Below are positions 31,173 to 39,807 of a stretch of DNA of 49,235 bases, piece by piece. The stretch covers positions 1 to 49,235 of the forward strand of contig SHVL01000016.1 of NCBI GenBank assembly GCA_009694305.1, given 5' to 3'. The notes under the pieces are model-generated. The model searched no databases. It saw only the letters and a list, made by a program, of their open reading frames with translations, and had not been told where the DNA came from. This DNA comes from Thermoleophilia bacterium. GTDB taxonomy: Bacteria > Actinomycetota > Thermoleophilia > Gaiellales > Gaiellaceae. Each line of letters starts with the position of its first letter. The first letter of the stretch is position 1. A program made the translations under genes and the position numbers.

Positions 31173-31612
31173 TCATCGTTCTTCTCTTCGGACTCATGTA
31201 CGTGCTCATGATCCGCCCACAACGCGCGAAGGCGCAGGCGCAGCAGCGGCTGCTCTCGACGGTTGCCGTCGGGGATGAGGTGCTCACGGTCGGCGGCATC
31301 TACGGCATCGTCGAGGAACTCGAGTCCGATGAGGATGGGGGAGACATCATTGTCGAGATCGCCGACGGGATCCACGTGAGGGTCGCCCGCAAGGCGCTCG
31401 CGACGGTCGTCAAGCCGGAGGACGACGACGAGGACGACGACGAGGACGACGACGATGGCGATGCGTCGGACGGCGACATCGTGGACGAAGAGGCCGAGAT
31501 CCTCGCAGATGTGGCCGAACTGGCGCCTGCAGGGGTAGCGGAGGTTAACGGCGAAGAAGATTCTGTAAATCCGGGTGCTGGAGAGGGAACGGCAGTCCCC
31601 GAGCGCAGCTAG
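31157..31612 (+). CDS. yajC: Preprotein translocase subunit YajC with acidic tail
   Basis: This 151-residue Sec accessory membrane protein has one N-terminal helix (GLLIIVLLFGLMYVLMIRPQ) and the YajC core (LLSTVAVGDEVLTVGGIYGI, then EIADGIHVRVARKALATVVK). A strongly acidic C-terminal tail of about 65 residues includes an Asp/Glu run coded by a 12-base tandem repeat. E. coli YajC, at 110 residues, lacks such a tail. GTG 31157 has a perfect AGGAGG (31147-31152) 4 bases upstream inside tgt, one of the few textbook ribosome-binding sites here. secDF follows after 16 bases. Confidence 0.92.
   Translation: MSGLLIIVLLFGLMYVLMIRPQRAKAQAQQRLLSTVAVGDEVLTVGGIYGIVEELESDEDGGDIIVEIADGIHVRVARKALATVVKPEDDDEDDDEDDDDGDASDGDIVDEEAEILADVAELAPAGVAEVNGEEDSVNPGAGEGTAVPERS
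31418..31453 (+). repeat. Three tandem copies of GAGGACGACGAC in yajC
   Basis: This perfect 12-base repeat, three copies, encodes Glu-Asp-Asp-Asp units in the YajC acidic tail. Its length could vary between strains by slippage. Confidence 0.85.
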
Positions 31613-31628
31613 CCTTCCCGCCGCATCC

Positions 31629-34334
31629 ATGACCCATCGCAGAGCCATCATCGTTGTTGCCCTGGTCGTCGCCGCACTCGTCGGCGTCGGCCTCATGGTC
31701 GTACCCTCGTCGCCCCTGCATCAGACGCCCACGCTAGGCCTCGACCTTCAGGGCGGCCTCGAGATCACGAAGCAGGCGGTGCCGCCGAAGGGCCGTGAGC
31801 TCACCAAGGAGGACCTGAGCCGGTCGGTGACGATCATGCGTGACCGCGTTGACCGCCTCGGCGTCTCCGAGCCGGAGATTCGCACGCAGGGCAAGGATCA
31901 GATTACGATCCAGCTGCCGGGTGTCAAAGATCCCGAGGCCGCGGCGAAGATCATCGGCAAGACGGCACAGCTCGAGCTCTACGACCTCGAGACGAGCCTC
32001 GTCTCGCCGTCGATCGACATCACCGGGAACCCGCAGCCGCGTGACTCGGTCTACGCGCTGCTCGCAGGCCAGCAGGCGCTCGTCAAGGGCACGTCCGATC
32101 AGTGGTGGCTCTTCGACAAGAAGAAGAAGCTCGTCGTCGGGCCGGTCTCGACGAAGGAGAAGGCGCTTGCCCGGTACGACGGCAAGCTGCCCGACGGCTA
32201 CAAGCTCTTCGGGACGCCCAACGAGACGGTCGTGATCTCGTGCGGCGTCCAGGCCGTCGTGTGCCCCGGAGGAAACGGGGCGCCAACGGGGAGGTCGTAC
32301 TACCTCTTCAAGAACACACCCCCAACCGTGCCGCAGATGACGGGTGCCGACCTCAAGCTCTCCGGCACACGACAGGACTTCGACACGCGCTCGAACGAGC
32401 CGATCGTCTCCCTCGAGTTCACGAAGAAGGGGAGCGACAGATTCCAGGAGATCACCCGCTCGGAGTACCTGCGCGGGAAGCTGAGAAATGCACCGCAGCA
32501 CTTTGCGATCGTGCTCGACCGTGAGATCCGGTCGTGGCCGCAGATCGACTACACCGACAACACGCTCTCGGGTGGGATCTCGGGGAACGCGCAGATCTCA
32601 GGCATCGGAGACATTCAGGAGGCAAAGGACCTCGCGCTCGTCCTCCAGACCGGCGCCCTCCCGGTCAACTTCGTCACGCTCGACCAGACGGCTATTTCGG
32701 CGACGCTCGGGAAGGACTCGCTCGACGAGGCCAAGACCGCGGCGATCGTCGGCCTGCTGCTCGTGGCGCTCTTCCTGCTCGTCTTCTACCGCTTCCTCGG
32801 CCTCATCGCAGTCCTCGGTCTCGGCGTGTACGCGGCCTTCCTCTATGCCGCGATCCTTCTGTTCAACGTGACGCTGACGCTGCCCGGCTTCGCAGGGCTC
32901 GTGCTGACACTGGGGGTGGCCGCCGACGCGAACGTCGTCATCTTCGAACGGATCAAGGAAGAGGCGCGTGCCGGACGCAGCATCAAGGCGGCGATCCAGA
33001 CGGGCTACACGAAGGGCTTCGCGACGATCGTTGACGCTAACGTCGTCACCGCGATCACGGCACTCGTTCTGTTTGCCGTAGCGACGTCGTCGGTGCGCGG
33101 ATTTGCCCTGATGCTCCTGATCGGTACCGCGATCTCGATGCTCACCGCCGTGCTCGCAACCCGCGCCTTCCTTTCGCTCCTCGCCGACTCGAAGTTCCTC
33201 AGGAACCCTCGGGTGATCGGCACCTCCGGCGGTGGCATCCCGTCGTGGCTGAAGATCGACTTCATCGGCAAGCGGCGGCTCTGGTTCGGCCTCTCGGCCA
33301 CCATCATCGTCGTCTCGGTGCTCTCGCTTGCGATCCTGCAACTCAACCTCGGGATCGACTTCAAGGGTGGAACCCAGATCGGCTTCGAGACGCCGACGCC
33401 GACCTCCCTCACGCAGGTTCGCCTCCAGACCGCTCGCGTCGGTCAGGCGAACGCGGTCATCCAGGGCCGTGGGCCCTCGACGAACGACAGCTACAAGAGC
33501 TTCCAGATCAGGACGGAGACGTTGACCACCGACGAGACGGCAGAGCTCACGGCGGATCTGAAGAAGACGGTTGACGCCGGCTCGTTCGGGATCAAGAACG
33601 TGTCGGCGAGCTTCGGCCGCCAGATCGCCAAGAGCGCCCTGCTTGCGATCGTCGTCTCGCTCCTGCTCATCGTCGGCTACATCTCGTTGCGATTCCAGTG
33701 GCAGTTCGCTGTTCCGGCGATCGTCGCACTGATTCATGACGTCCTGATCACGATCGGGATCTACGCATTGCTCGGCCGGGAGGTGACGACCGCCACGGTT
33801 GCCGCGGTGCTGACCGTGCTCGGGTACTCGATCTACGACACGATCATCATCTTCGATCGCATCAGGGAGAACATCCCGCTGATGAAGCGCGCGTCGTTCC
33901 GCCAGATCACGAACGTCTCGCTCTGGGAGACGATCCCGCGGTCCCTCGCGACAACCTTCATCACGCTGCTGCCGATCGTCTCGCTCCTGATCTTCGGCGG
34001 TGCGACGCTGAACGACTTCGCCTTTGCCCTGCTGATCGGGATCGCCTCCGGCGCGTACTCGTCGATCTTCGTCGCAGCTCCGCTGCTCGACTGGATCAAG
34101 GAGCGCGAGCCGGAGTACGCGCGTCGGAAGCATGACGAGACGGGCGAAGTGCAGTCGGTCGGTGGAACCGTCCTGCTCGACGCGTCGTCGGCGACGCTCG
34201 TCACCGAGGCCGACGAACTGCTGGCACCGAAGCCCGCGTCCGAGGACGCCGCTGCGCCGAAGGAGGGCGACACATCAGCCCGTGATCGTCGCCGTGCCAG
34301 GCGCTCTAGCCGCCCGCACGGCCGCGCCCGGTAG
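31629..34334 (+). CDS. secDF: Protein-export protein SecDF (SecD-SecF fusion)
   Basis: This 901-residue membrane protein joins SecD and SecF in one chain. The SecD half has the motif LGLDLQGGLEI at about residues 36-46, a large extracytoplasmic domain, and membrane segments including VLTLGVAADANVVIFERIKE. The SecF half has its own LGIDFKGGTQIGF (from about 574) and VLTVLGYSIYDTIIIFDRIR with the proton-path Asp. SecDF uses the proton gradient to pull preproteins through SecYEG. Many actinobacteria have separate secD and secF genes. The tail of about 80 residues is Ala/Glu-rich, then basic. ATG 31629 is 16 bases after yajC. Two hairpins follow the stop. Confidence 0.95.
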   Translation: MTHRRAIIVVALVVAALVGVGLMVVPSSPLHQTPTLGLDLQGGLEITKQAVPPKGRELTKEDLSRSVTIMRDRVDRLGVSEPEIRTQGKDQITIQLPGVKDPEAAAKIIGKTAQLELYDLETSLVSPSIDITGNPQPRDSVYALLAGQQALVKGTSDQWWLFDKKKKLVVGPVSTKEKALARYDGKLPDGYKLFGTPNETVVISCGVQAVVCPGGNGAPTGRSYYLFKNTPPTVPQMTGADLKLSGTRQDFDTRSNEPIVSLEFTKKGSDRFQEITRSEYLRGKLRNAPQHFAIVLDREIRSWPQIDYTDNTLSGGISGNAQISGIGDIQEAKDLALVLQTGALPVNFVTLDQTAISATLGKDSLDEAKTAAIVGLLLVALFLLVFYRFLGLIAVLGLGVYAAFLYAAILLFNVTLTLPGFAGLVLTLGVAADANVVIFERIKEEARAGRSIKAAIQTGYTKGFATIVDANVVTAITALVLFAVATSSVRGFALMLLIGTAISMLTAVLATRAFLSLLADSKFLRNPRVIGTSGGGIPSWLKIDFIGKRRLWFGLSATIIVVSVLSLAILQLNLGIDFKGGTQIGFETPTPTSLTQVRLQTARVGQANAVIQGRGPSTNDSYKSFQIRTETLTTDETAELTADLKKTVDAGSFGIKNVSASFGRQIAKSALLAIVVSLLLIVGYISLRFQWQFAVPAIVALIHDVLITIGIYALLGREVTTATVAAVLTVLGYSIYDTIIIFDRIRENIPLMKRASFRQITNVSLWETIPRSLATTFITLLPIVSLLIFGGATLNDFAFALLIGIASGAYSSIFVAAPLLDWIKEREPEYARRKHDETGEVQSVGGTVLLDASSATLVTEADELLAPKPASEDAAAPKEGDTSARDRRRARRSSRPHGRAR

Positions 34335-34343
34335 AGCACGACG

Positions 34344-34359
34344 CCGGAAAGCATTCCGG
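34344..34359 (+). terminator. First hairpin after secDF
   Basis: CCGGAA (34344-34349) and TTCCGG (34354-34359) form a perfect 6-base-pair stem with a 4-base loop, 10 bases past the secDF stop. It may act with the stronger hairpin just downstream. Confidence 0.45.
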
Positions 34360-34369
34360 TTCTCCGTAG

Positions 34370-34392
34370 GGGCGAGACCTGTCTCGCCCGTT
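34370..34392 (+). terminator. Second, stronger hairpin after secDF
   Basis: GGGCGAGA (34370-34377) and TCTCGCCC (34382-34389) form a perfect 8-base-pair stem with a CCTG loop, followed by GTTTGG. This is the likely terminator of the tgt-yajC-secDF transcript. Confidence 0.65.
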
Positions 34393-34464
34393 TGGTGTGC
34401 ATGCGGGTTTGGCGTGACGACCGTCCCGGCGGGCGAGACACCTGCTGGATCACCGGTTTTTTGG

Positions 34465-34494
34465 TTGGACGGCGGGCAGCTGTGGCAGTACAAT
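34465..34494 (+). promoter_or_regulatory. Complete sigma-70-type leaderless promoter
   Basis: TTGGAC (34465-34470), an 18-base spacer and TACAAT (34489-34494) are followed after 6 bases by ATG 34501. The expected +1 is the A of the start codon. This is the clearest plus-strand promoter in the window. Confidence 0.75.
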
Positions 34495-34500
34495 GGTTCC

Positions 34501-34833
34501 ATGGACGAGAATGGTTCATCCGCGCCGCACTCGCTCGAGGAGCTGGCGCTCGCGGCGCTCGGTTGGGCATCGCTCACGGTCGAGGCCTCGGAGGCGCTCG
34601 CGGATGATCTAGCTCGTCGCGTCGGCGTCGAGCGTGACGAGATGCGAAACGCCGTCCGCGACATGGTCACGAGCTGGCGGGCCGAGGCGGAGAAGATCGG
34701 TTCGCTTCCTGCCGGTGTAGCCGACAGGGCCCTCGGTCACCTCGGCGTCGTTCGGCGCGACGAGGTAGACGACCTCGCGCTTCGCGTGGCGCAACTCGAG
34801 CACCGTCTGCGCCTGCTCGAGAAACCCCTCTAG
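34501..34833 (+). CDS. Small phasin-like helical protein
   Basis: This 110-residue soluble helical protein starts MDENGSSAPHSLEELALAAL. LTVEASEALADDLARRVGVE and MRNAVRDMVTSWRAEAEKIG are followed by a C-terminal coiled coil, VDDLALRVAQLEHRLRLLEK. The pattern (helical body, then DEVDDLALRVAQLEHRL) resembles PhaF/PhaI-type granule-associated or phasin-like proteins, but no PHA synthase is in the window and the match is only by pattern. It has its own leaderless promoter. The ABC1/UbiB gene follows 57 bases later and may be cotranscribed. Confidence 0.65.
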   Translation: MDENGSSAPHSLEELALAALGWASLTVEASEALADDLARRVGVERDEMRNAVRDMVTSWRAEAEKIGSLPAGVADRALGHLGVVRRDEVDDLALRVAQLEHRLRLLEKPL

Positions 34834-34890
34834 ATATGCCTCGGGGTCGCACCCGTAGCCGAAACCGGCTCTGACGACGACAATGTGACG

Positions 34891-36525
34891 ATGGAGACTG
34901 CGCGCCCTCAGCGGAAGATCGGCCGACTGTCCGAGATCGGTCGTGTAGCCACACGGCACGGGTTCGGCTATCTCATCGACCGACGGCGCGGCAACGACAA
35001 CACGCAACTGGCCGACCGTGGCCGGCGGCTTCGCGAGATGCTCGACGAACTGGGCCCGACGTTCGTCAAGTTCGGGCAGTTGCTCTCGACCCGGCCGGAT
35101 GTGATGCCCCCTGACATCGTGGTCGAGTTGCGGAGCCTGCAGGACGACGTCGCGCCGGTTGACTTCTCCGAGATCCGCCGTGTCATCGAAGAGGAGGTCG
35201 GGCTCACGATCGAGCAGGCGTTCCTCGACTTCGACGAGGTGCCGCTGGCGGCCGCGTCGATCGGCCAGGTGCACCGCGCGACGCTGCCGACCGGCGAGGC
35301 CGTCGTCGTCAAGGTGCAGCGGCCGGAGGCACCCCGTCAGGTTGAGTCGGATCTCGAGCTGATGCGGTCGGCTGCCAGGGTCATTCGTGACCGGGTTCAT
35401 GCCCTCGACTTCATCGACGCGGAGGCTCTCGTCGAGGAGTTTGCACGCTCGATCCGGCAGGAACTCGACTACAACCACGAGGCCCGGAACGCCGAGACGT
35501 TCCGCCGTAACTTCGGCGGCTCGACCGAGGTTGTCGTACCGAAGGTCATCTGGCGCTACTCGTCGGCACGCGTGCTGACGCTCGAGTATCTCGAGGGAGC
35601 CCAGTTTGCCGACCTCGACCTCGAGTCGCGCTCGCTCGAGGAACGCCGTGAGATCGCCTATCGGATGACGGACGCGTGGATGACGATGATCTTCCGTCAC
35701 GGCTTCTTCCATGGCGACCCACACCCCGCGAACATCCTGCTTCTGGATGACGGGCGGATAGGCCTCGTTGACTTCGGGCTCGCGGGGCGCCTGACCAACG
35801 AGGACATGACGCACCTGACGCGCCTCTTCATCGACGCAGCAACCGAGAACGTCGCTGCTCTGCCGCGGCATCTCGCCGACCTCGGGCTGAGCTACCCGAA
35901 AGACCGCGAAGACGAGTTCAGGGAGGCCCTCGAGGAGCTCTTCTACCGGTATCACGGGTCGCGGGTCTCGGACATCGATCCGGTCGAGGTGATCCGGGAA
36001 GCCCTCGACCTCGTTTACTCGTTGAATCTCCGCCTACCGAGCCGGTTCGTCACGCTCGACAAGGCGGTAGCCACGCTCGGTGCCGTCGGGGTCGAGTTGT
36101 ATCCGGACTTCAACGTGTTCGAGGTGGCGCGGCCCTACGCCCGCCAGTTGATTGCCGAACGGTTCTCGCCGAGGCGGATATCGTTGCGTGCGCAGGCCGA
36201 GGTGCGCGACCTCGCCGCCGTTGCGCGGGAGTTGCCCTCCCAGATACGGGATGTGATGGAGCAGACGCGCCAGGGGCAGTTGACAGTCCAGATCCGGAAC
36301 CCGGGCCTCGATGACATCAGCTACCACATCCACCATGCCGTCAATCGGCTCGCGGTGGCGCTGATCGTCCTCGGTGGTCTCGTCGGCTCGGCGATCCTCG
36401 GCGTTCTCGCAACAGGCGGGCCACACGTCGTAGGACTCCACATAGTCTCGTTTCTCGGCTTCATTATCTCCGGTGCTTTCGCTGTCTGGCTCGTCTGGGG
36501 GATCGCCCGCTCCGGCAGGCTGTAG
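34891..36525 (+). CDS. ABC1/UbiB-family protein kinase-like membrane protein
   Basis: This is a 544-residue atypical kinase of the ABC1/ADCK/UbiB family. The diagnostic KxGQ motif is K60-x-G62-Q63 (FVKFGQLLSTRPDVMP). The Ala-rich loop AAASIGQVHRA starts at about 120, Lys141 is in VVVKVQRPEA, the catalytic loop is HGDPHPANILLLDDG (about 274), and DFGLAGRL replaces DFG at about 294. Two C-terminal membrane helices follow (LAVALIVLGGLVGSAILGVL, IVSFLGFIISGAFAVWLVWG). Members support quinone or isoprenoid-lipid metabolism. I chose ATG 34891; GTG 34885 is an alternative. Convergent with the P1 peptidase gene. Confidence 0.9.
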   Translation: METARPQRKIGRLSEIGRVATRHGFGYLIDRRRGNDNTQLADRGRRLREMLDELGPTFVKFGQLLSTRPDVMPPDIVVELRSLQDDVAPVDFSEIRRVIEEEVGLTIEQAFLDFDEVPLAAASIGQVHRATLPTGEAVVVKVQRPEAPRQVESDLELMRSAARVIRDRVHALDFIDAEALVEEFARSIRQELDYNHEARNAETFRRNFGGSTEVVVPKVIWRYSSARVLTLEYLEGAQFADLDLESRSLEERREIAYRMTDAWMTMIFRHGFFHGDPHPANILLLDDGRIGLVDFGLAGRLTNEDMTHLTRLFIDAATENVAALPRHLADLGLSYPKDREDEFREALEELFYRYHGSRVSDIDPVEVIREALDLVYSLNLRLPSRFVTLDKAVATLGAVGVELYPDFNVFEVARPYARQLIAERFSPRRISLRAQAEVRDLAAVARELPSQIRDVMEQTRQGQLTVQIRNPGLDDISYHIHHAVNRLAVALIVLGGLVGSAILGVLATGGPHVVGLHIVSFLGFIISGAFAVWLVWGIARSGRL

Positions 36526-36538
36526 CTGTGGCGACACC

Positions 36539-36554
36539 CCACGGTAAGCCGTGG
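36539..36554. terminator. Hairpin between convergent ubiB-like and P1 peptidase genes
   Basis: CCACGG (36539-36544) and CCGTGG (36549-36554) form a perfect 6-base-pair stem with a TAAG loop in the 36-base gap between two convergent genes. It is symmetric and could serve both strands. Confidence 0.55.
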
Positions 36555-36561
36555 TCGGACG

Positions 36562-37653
36562 CTACGCGCCCAGCCGCCCGTGGAGCCGTAGGAGGTCGAG
36601 CACCGGAGCGTGGGGGATGGCGCGCACGATACGCCCTTCGCGCCCTGTCGCATCCGTCGCGGCCCAGAGCGCGTTGAGCACTGCCTCCTCGGTCGCCTCG
36701 ACGGCGGCGGCAAAGAGCGGGTCGAGGAGCCCGTCCGGAACCGACGGCCTCGTGACCCGGCGTGCAGACGCGTCGTCACGCTCCTCCGCCACCGTCGAGA
36801 AGGCGAGGAAGATTTCGCCGCTGCCGTGATGGGCGACCGACCCGGTTCGCGCAAGGCCGAGGCCCGCCCGGCGGGCCAGCCGTTCGAGTTGTGTGGTGTG
36901 CAGCGGTGCATTGGTTGCGACGACCGCGATGCAACTGCCTGCGGGGCGCCGCGGATCGAGGCCGTTGCCGACGGTGGGAAAGACCGGCACACCGTCGATC
37001 CGGAGGTCGCGGGCCGAGCCGAAGTTCGCGAGCACGAGCACACCGACCGTCGCTTCCACCTCGGGCACGAGCCTGCTCGACGAGCCGATGCCGCCTTTCC
37101 AGCCGAACGCCATCATCCCGGTTCCGGCGCCGATGCAGCCCTGCGCGACGGCACCGGCCTGCGCGTTCGCGACGGCGCGCCCCGCGTCGGCGGCCTCGAC
37201 CTGCACCGTGCGTGCGTCGTTGAGCCAGCTGTCGTCGCACTCGCCGACGACCGGGATCACGACGTCGTCCACGCCGACTCCCGCGTCCGCCGCGCAGGCG
37301 GCTGCAATTGCGCCGTCGAAGACGCGCCCTACGGCCATCGTCGAGGTGAGGTAGATCGGCGTCTCGATCAGCCCCCACTCGGAGATCTGCAGGAACCCGG
37401 TCAGCTCGCCCGCGCCGTTCAGGGCCGTCGCTCCTGCGGGAACCGGGCGACGGAACGTGGATGTCTCACCGCCCGGCACGATCGCCGTCACACCTGTCCG
37501 CGCAATCCCACGCCCCTCGGGAGGCTGCACCTCGTCACGGACGACGGTGACGTGGCCGACGCGCACACCTTCGACGTCGGTGATTGCGTTGGCAGCACCG
37601 GCCTCGAGATGACCGATCCGGAGACCGTGCTGACGGAGTGTCCGCTCTCCCAT
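36562..37653 (-). CDS. P1 (DmpA/S58) family self-processing aminopeptidase
   Basis: This is a 363-residue Ntn-hydrolase of the L-aminopeptidase/D-esterase family. The expected autocleavage site is Gly239-Ser240 in AGSCIAVVATNAPLHTTQLE, where Ser240 becomes the N-terminal nucleophile of the small subunit. Upstream family motifs include AITDVEGVRVGHVTV, GAGTGMMAFGWKGGIGSSSR and VLANFGSARDLRIDGVPV. Members cleave N-terminal residues, including beta- or D-amino acids, from small peptides, and some act on nylon oligomers. There is no signal peptide, so it is likely cytoplasmic. ATG 37653 lies 7 bases after TAGTCT. It is divergent from the S9 peptidase gene and near the peptide transporter operon, suggesting peptide use. 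Confidence 0.92.
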   Translation of the reverse strand: MGERTLRQHGLRIGHLEAGAANAITDVEGVRVGHVTVVRDEVQPPEGRGIARTGVTAIVPGGETSTFRRPVPAGATALNGAGELTGFLQISEWGLIETPIYLTSTMAVGRVFDGAIAAACAADAGVGVDDVVIPVVGECDDSWLNDARTVQVEAADAGRAVANAQAGAVAQGCIGAGTGMMAFGWKGGIGSSSRLVPEVEATVGVLVLANFGSARDLRIDGVPVFPTVGNGLDPRRPAGSCIAVVATNAPLHTTQLERLARRAGLGLARTGSVAHHGSGEIFLAFSTVAEERDDASARRVTRPSVPDGLLDPLFAAAVEATEEAVLNALWAATDATGREGRIVRAIPHAPVLDLLRLHGRLGA

Positions 37654-37660
37654 CGCGACG

Positions 37661-37666
37661 AGACTA
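37661..37666 (-). promoter_or_regulatory. -10 hexamer TAGTCT for the P1 peptidase
   Basis: TAGTCT on the minus strand ends 7 bases before ATG 37653, matching the leaderless pattern. Confidence 0.45.
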
Positions 37667-37823
37667 CAGGGACGCCACCATGCAGCTGATCGGGCGGGCC
37701 ACCGGGGGACGGGTCAGATCGTTGCCGGCTGTGCGGTGTCCTGGGTGGTACTGCAGGAAGCTGGCTACGATCTCGACTCGATCTGAGACCTTGTCCTCGA
37801 AACCCCGGAAGGATGGAACCTGG

Positions 37824-39677
37824 ATGCCCGAGCCGTTGCAGAGTTGGAGAGGCAAGGACGAGCACGGTGGCATTCCGCGTCCGGCCCGTGTGGACGTGAA
37901 GCCTCCGGCCAACTGGCGGCTCGAGGCCGTCATCGCGACCGAGCGGCCGAGATCACCCTCCGTCTCGTCCGACGGCCGTTCGGCCGTCTTCATCCAGGAT
38001 CGCGACACCTCCGACCTCTGGCTGCTCGACTTCGAGGGTGGCGTGCCCAGGCGGCTCACGACCGGCCGTGACCCGCACCCGTACTGGGAGGACACCCAGC
38101 CGGTCTTCTCGCCCGACGGCGCGACCGTGGCCTTTACCGACGACGGCTGGGTCTGCGTGGTGCCGACCGAGGGAGGCCCGGCACGGCGGGTTGTCGAGGC
38201 GGGCAGTCCGGGATGGGTCGGCAACGATCGCCTCGTCGTCTCGGTCGAGCGAGACCGCTGCGATCGCCTCGCCGTCGTCGCGGTGGCCGAAGCATGGCCG
38301 CAGCGGCTCGCCCGCGAGCACGGCGACCTGGACACGCACGGCGATGAGCAGGGCGCGATCGTCTCGCCCGACGGCTCGGCCGTCGCCTACGTCTTTGTTC
38401 CCCACAGCGACTACAGCCGCTACGAGGTCCGGGTCGTCGATGTCGCCGGCGGCACCGTGCGGGCGTTGACGGGGACACCGGGGATTCGCGACTACGCTCT
38501 CGACTGGTCGCCCGACGGGACGACGCTCGCCGTGGCCTCGGAGCGCAGCGGCTGGTTCGAACTGCATCTCGTCGCCGCAGACGGCAGCGGTGTGCGGCAG
38601 TTGACGGCGGCGGAAGCCGATTTTCTCGAGGCACGCTGGCATCCCGACGGCACCCGACTCGCGGCCACGCGGGGAAGAGCCGGGCGCTTCGATCTCGTGA
38701 CCGTCGCAACCGCCGACGGCACCGTCACCGACCTCGCCGCGGGCGGCGTCTGGGGTGCGCCGGCCTGGACGGCGGGCGGCCGCATCCTCGCAAGCTACGA
38801 GAGCCCGACGACTCCCCCCGAGCTCAGCCTCGTCGCCGAGGGGGAGAAGCCGGTGGCGATCCACGCACCCGCGCCGCTCGCCGTCGTGCGCGCGCCCTAC
38901 GTTGTCGCCGAGGAATTGACGTACACGACGTTCGACGGGCGTGAGCTCCAGGCCTTCCTCTATCGCCCCTCGACCGCCTCGGCGGAGTGTCCGGTGCCTG
39001 CGATCGTCTACCCGCACGGTGGCCCGGCCGACTGTTACGGCGGTGAATGGGACGGCCATGCCCAGTACTTCGTTGACCGGGGCTACGCGTGGTTCGCGAT
39101 CAACTACCGTGGCTCCACGGGGCACGGCAGCGACTTCGAGCGCGCCAATCACGGCGTCTGGGGCGTTGACGACACGAAGGACTGCCTGGCTGCAGCCGAC
39201 TATCTCCGAACGGTCGGCTGGGTGGACGGCGACCGTCTCGGCATTTTCGGACCGAGCTATGGCTCGTACATGGCGCTGCTCTCGGTCACCGACGACCCCG
39301 GATACCGGTTCCGCTGCGCCGTCTGCAAGTACGGCGACTGTGATGCCCTGACGACCTGGGCCCAGGCGGATCGAGCGGGCGTACAGATGCAGATGCGGAT
39401 CATGGGCCATCCGGGAAAACGGCGGGAGGACTACCTCGCCGCCTCACCGGTGCTCAGGCTCGACGCTGTTCGGGTACCGATCCTCGTCGCCCACGGGCAC
39501 ACCGACCGGCGCGTTCCGTTCGAGCAGTCCACCGAGCTCGTGGCCGAGCTCTCCCGACTCGGCAAGACCTACGAGTACGTTACGTACCCGACCGAGGGCC
39601 ACGGGTTCCTGCGGGTCGGGCCGCAACTCGACTTCTACCGCCGGCTGGAGGGATTCCTCGATTGGTATCTGATGTGA
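37824..39677 (+). CDS. S9-family prolyl oligopeptidase-like peptidase
   Basis: This 617-residue protein has an N-terminal beta-propeller with TolB/PD40-like repeats (SPSVSSDGRSAVFIQDRDTS, TQPVFSPDGATVAFTDDGW, ALDWSPDGTTLAVASERSG). The C-terminal alpha/beta hydrolase has nucleophile Ser478 in FGPSYGSYMALLSV, Asp561 in AHGHTDRRVPFEQS and His593 in YPTEGHGFLRVG. It is a dipeptidyl- or acylaminoacyl-peptidase type enzyme acting on short peptides. No signal peptide is seen. I chose ATG 37824 with GGAAGGA upstream; the frame is open to 37584. It is divergent from the P1 peptidase and 130 bases before the peptide transporter operon, consistent with intracellular peptide breakdown. Confidence 0.92.
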   Translation: MPEPLQSWRGKDEHGGIPRPARVDVKPPANWRLEAVIATERPRSPSVSSDGRSAVFIQDRDTSDLWLLDFEGGVPRRLTTGRDPHPYWEDTQPVFSPDGATVAFTDDGWVCVVPTEGGPARRVVEAGSPGWVGNDRLVVSVERDRCDRLAVVAVAEAWPQRLAREHGDLDTHGDEQGAIVSPDGSAVAYVFVPHSDYSRYEVRVVDVAGGTVRALTGTPGIRDYALDWSPDGTTLAVASERSGWFELHLVAADGSGVRQLTAAEADFLEARWHPDGTRLAATRGRAGRFDLVTVATADGTVTDLAAGGVWGAPAWTAGGRILASYESPTTPPELSLVAEGEKPVAIHAPAPLAVVRAPYVVAEELTYTTFDGRELQAFLYRPSTASAECPVPAIVYPHGGPADCYGGEWDGHAQYFVDRGYAWFAINYRGSTGHGSDFERANHGVWGVDDTKDCLAAADYLRTVGWVDGDRLGIFGPSYGSYMALLSVTDDPGYRFRCAVCKYGDCDALTTWAQADRAGVQMQMRIMGHPGKRREDYLAASPVLRLDAVRVPILVAHGHTDRRVPFEQSTELVAELSRLGKTYEYVTYPTEGHGFLRVGPQLDFYRRLEGFLDWYLM

Positions 39678-39807
39678 AGCCGGGGTATCGACCGGCGGTG
39701 TCTCCCCGGTACAGAAGGGTAGGATGGTGCGGCGTATCGAAAAGACAGTCCGACCAACAGTGGCGCGTGGTGCGCCTTCCGGTTACCGAGACAAGAGGGA
39801 GCCCGAG

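Noticed and set aside
32598-34133. 511-codon minus-strand frame opposite secDF
   Set aside because: The translated sequence is rich in Arg, Asp, Glu and Gln with no fold pattern. It is the usual antisense shadow of a high-GC gene.
37584-37823. N-terminal extension of the S9 peptidase frame
   Set aside because: The in-frame residues are Arg/Ser-rich and unlike the family. ATG 37824 has a purine-rich ribosome-binding site and begins at the normal family N-terminus.
39762-39776. Inverted repeat GGCGC-N5-GCGCC upstream of the transporter operon
   Set aside because: A 5-base G/C palindrome is expected by chance at this base composition, and no second copy was seen.
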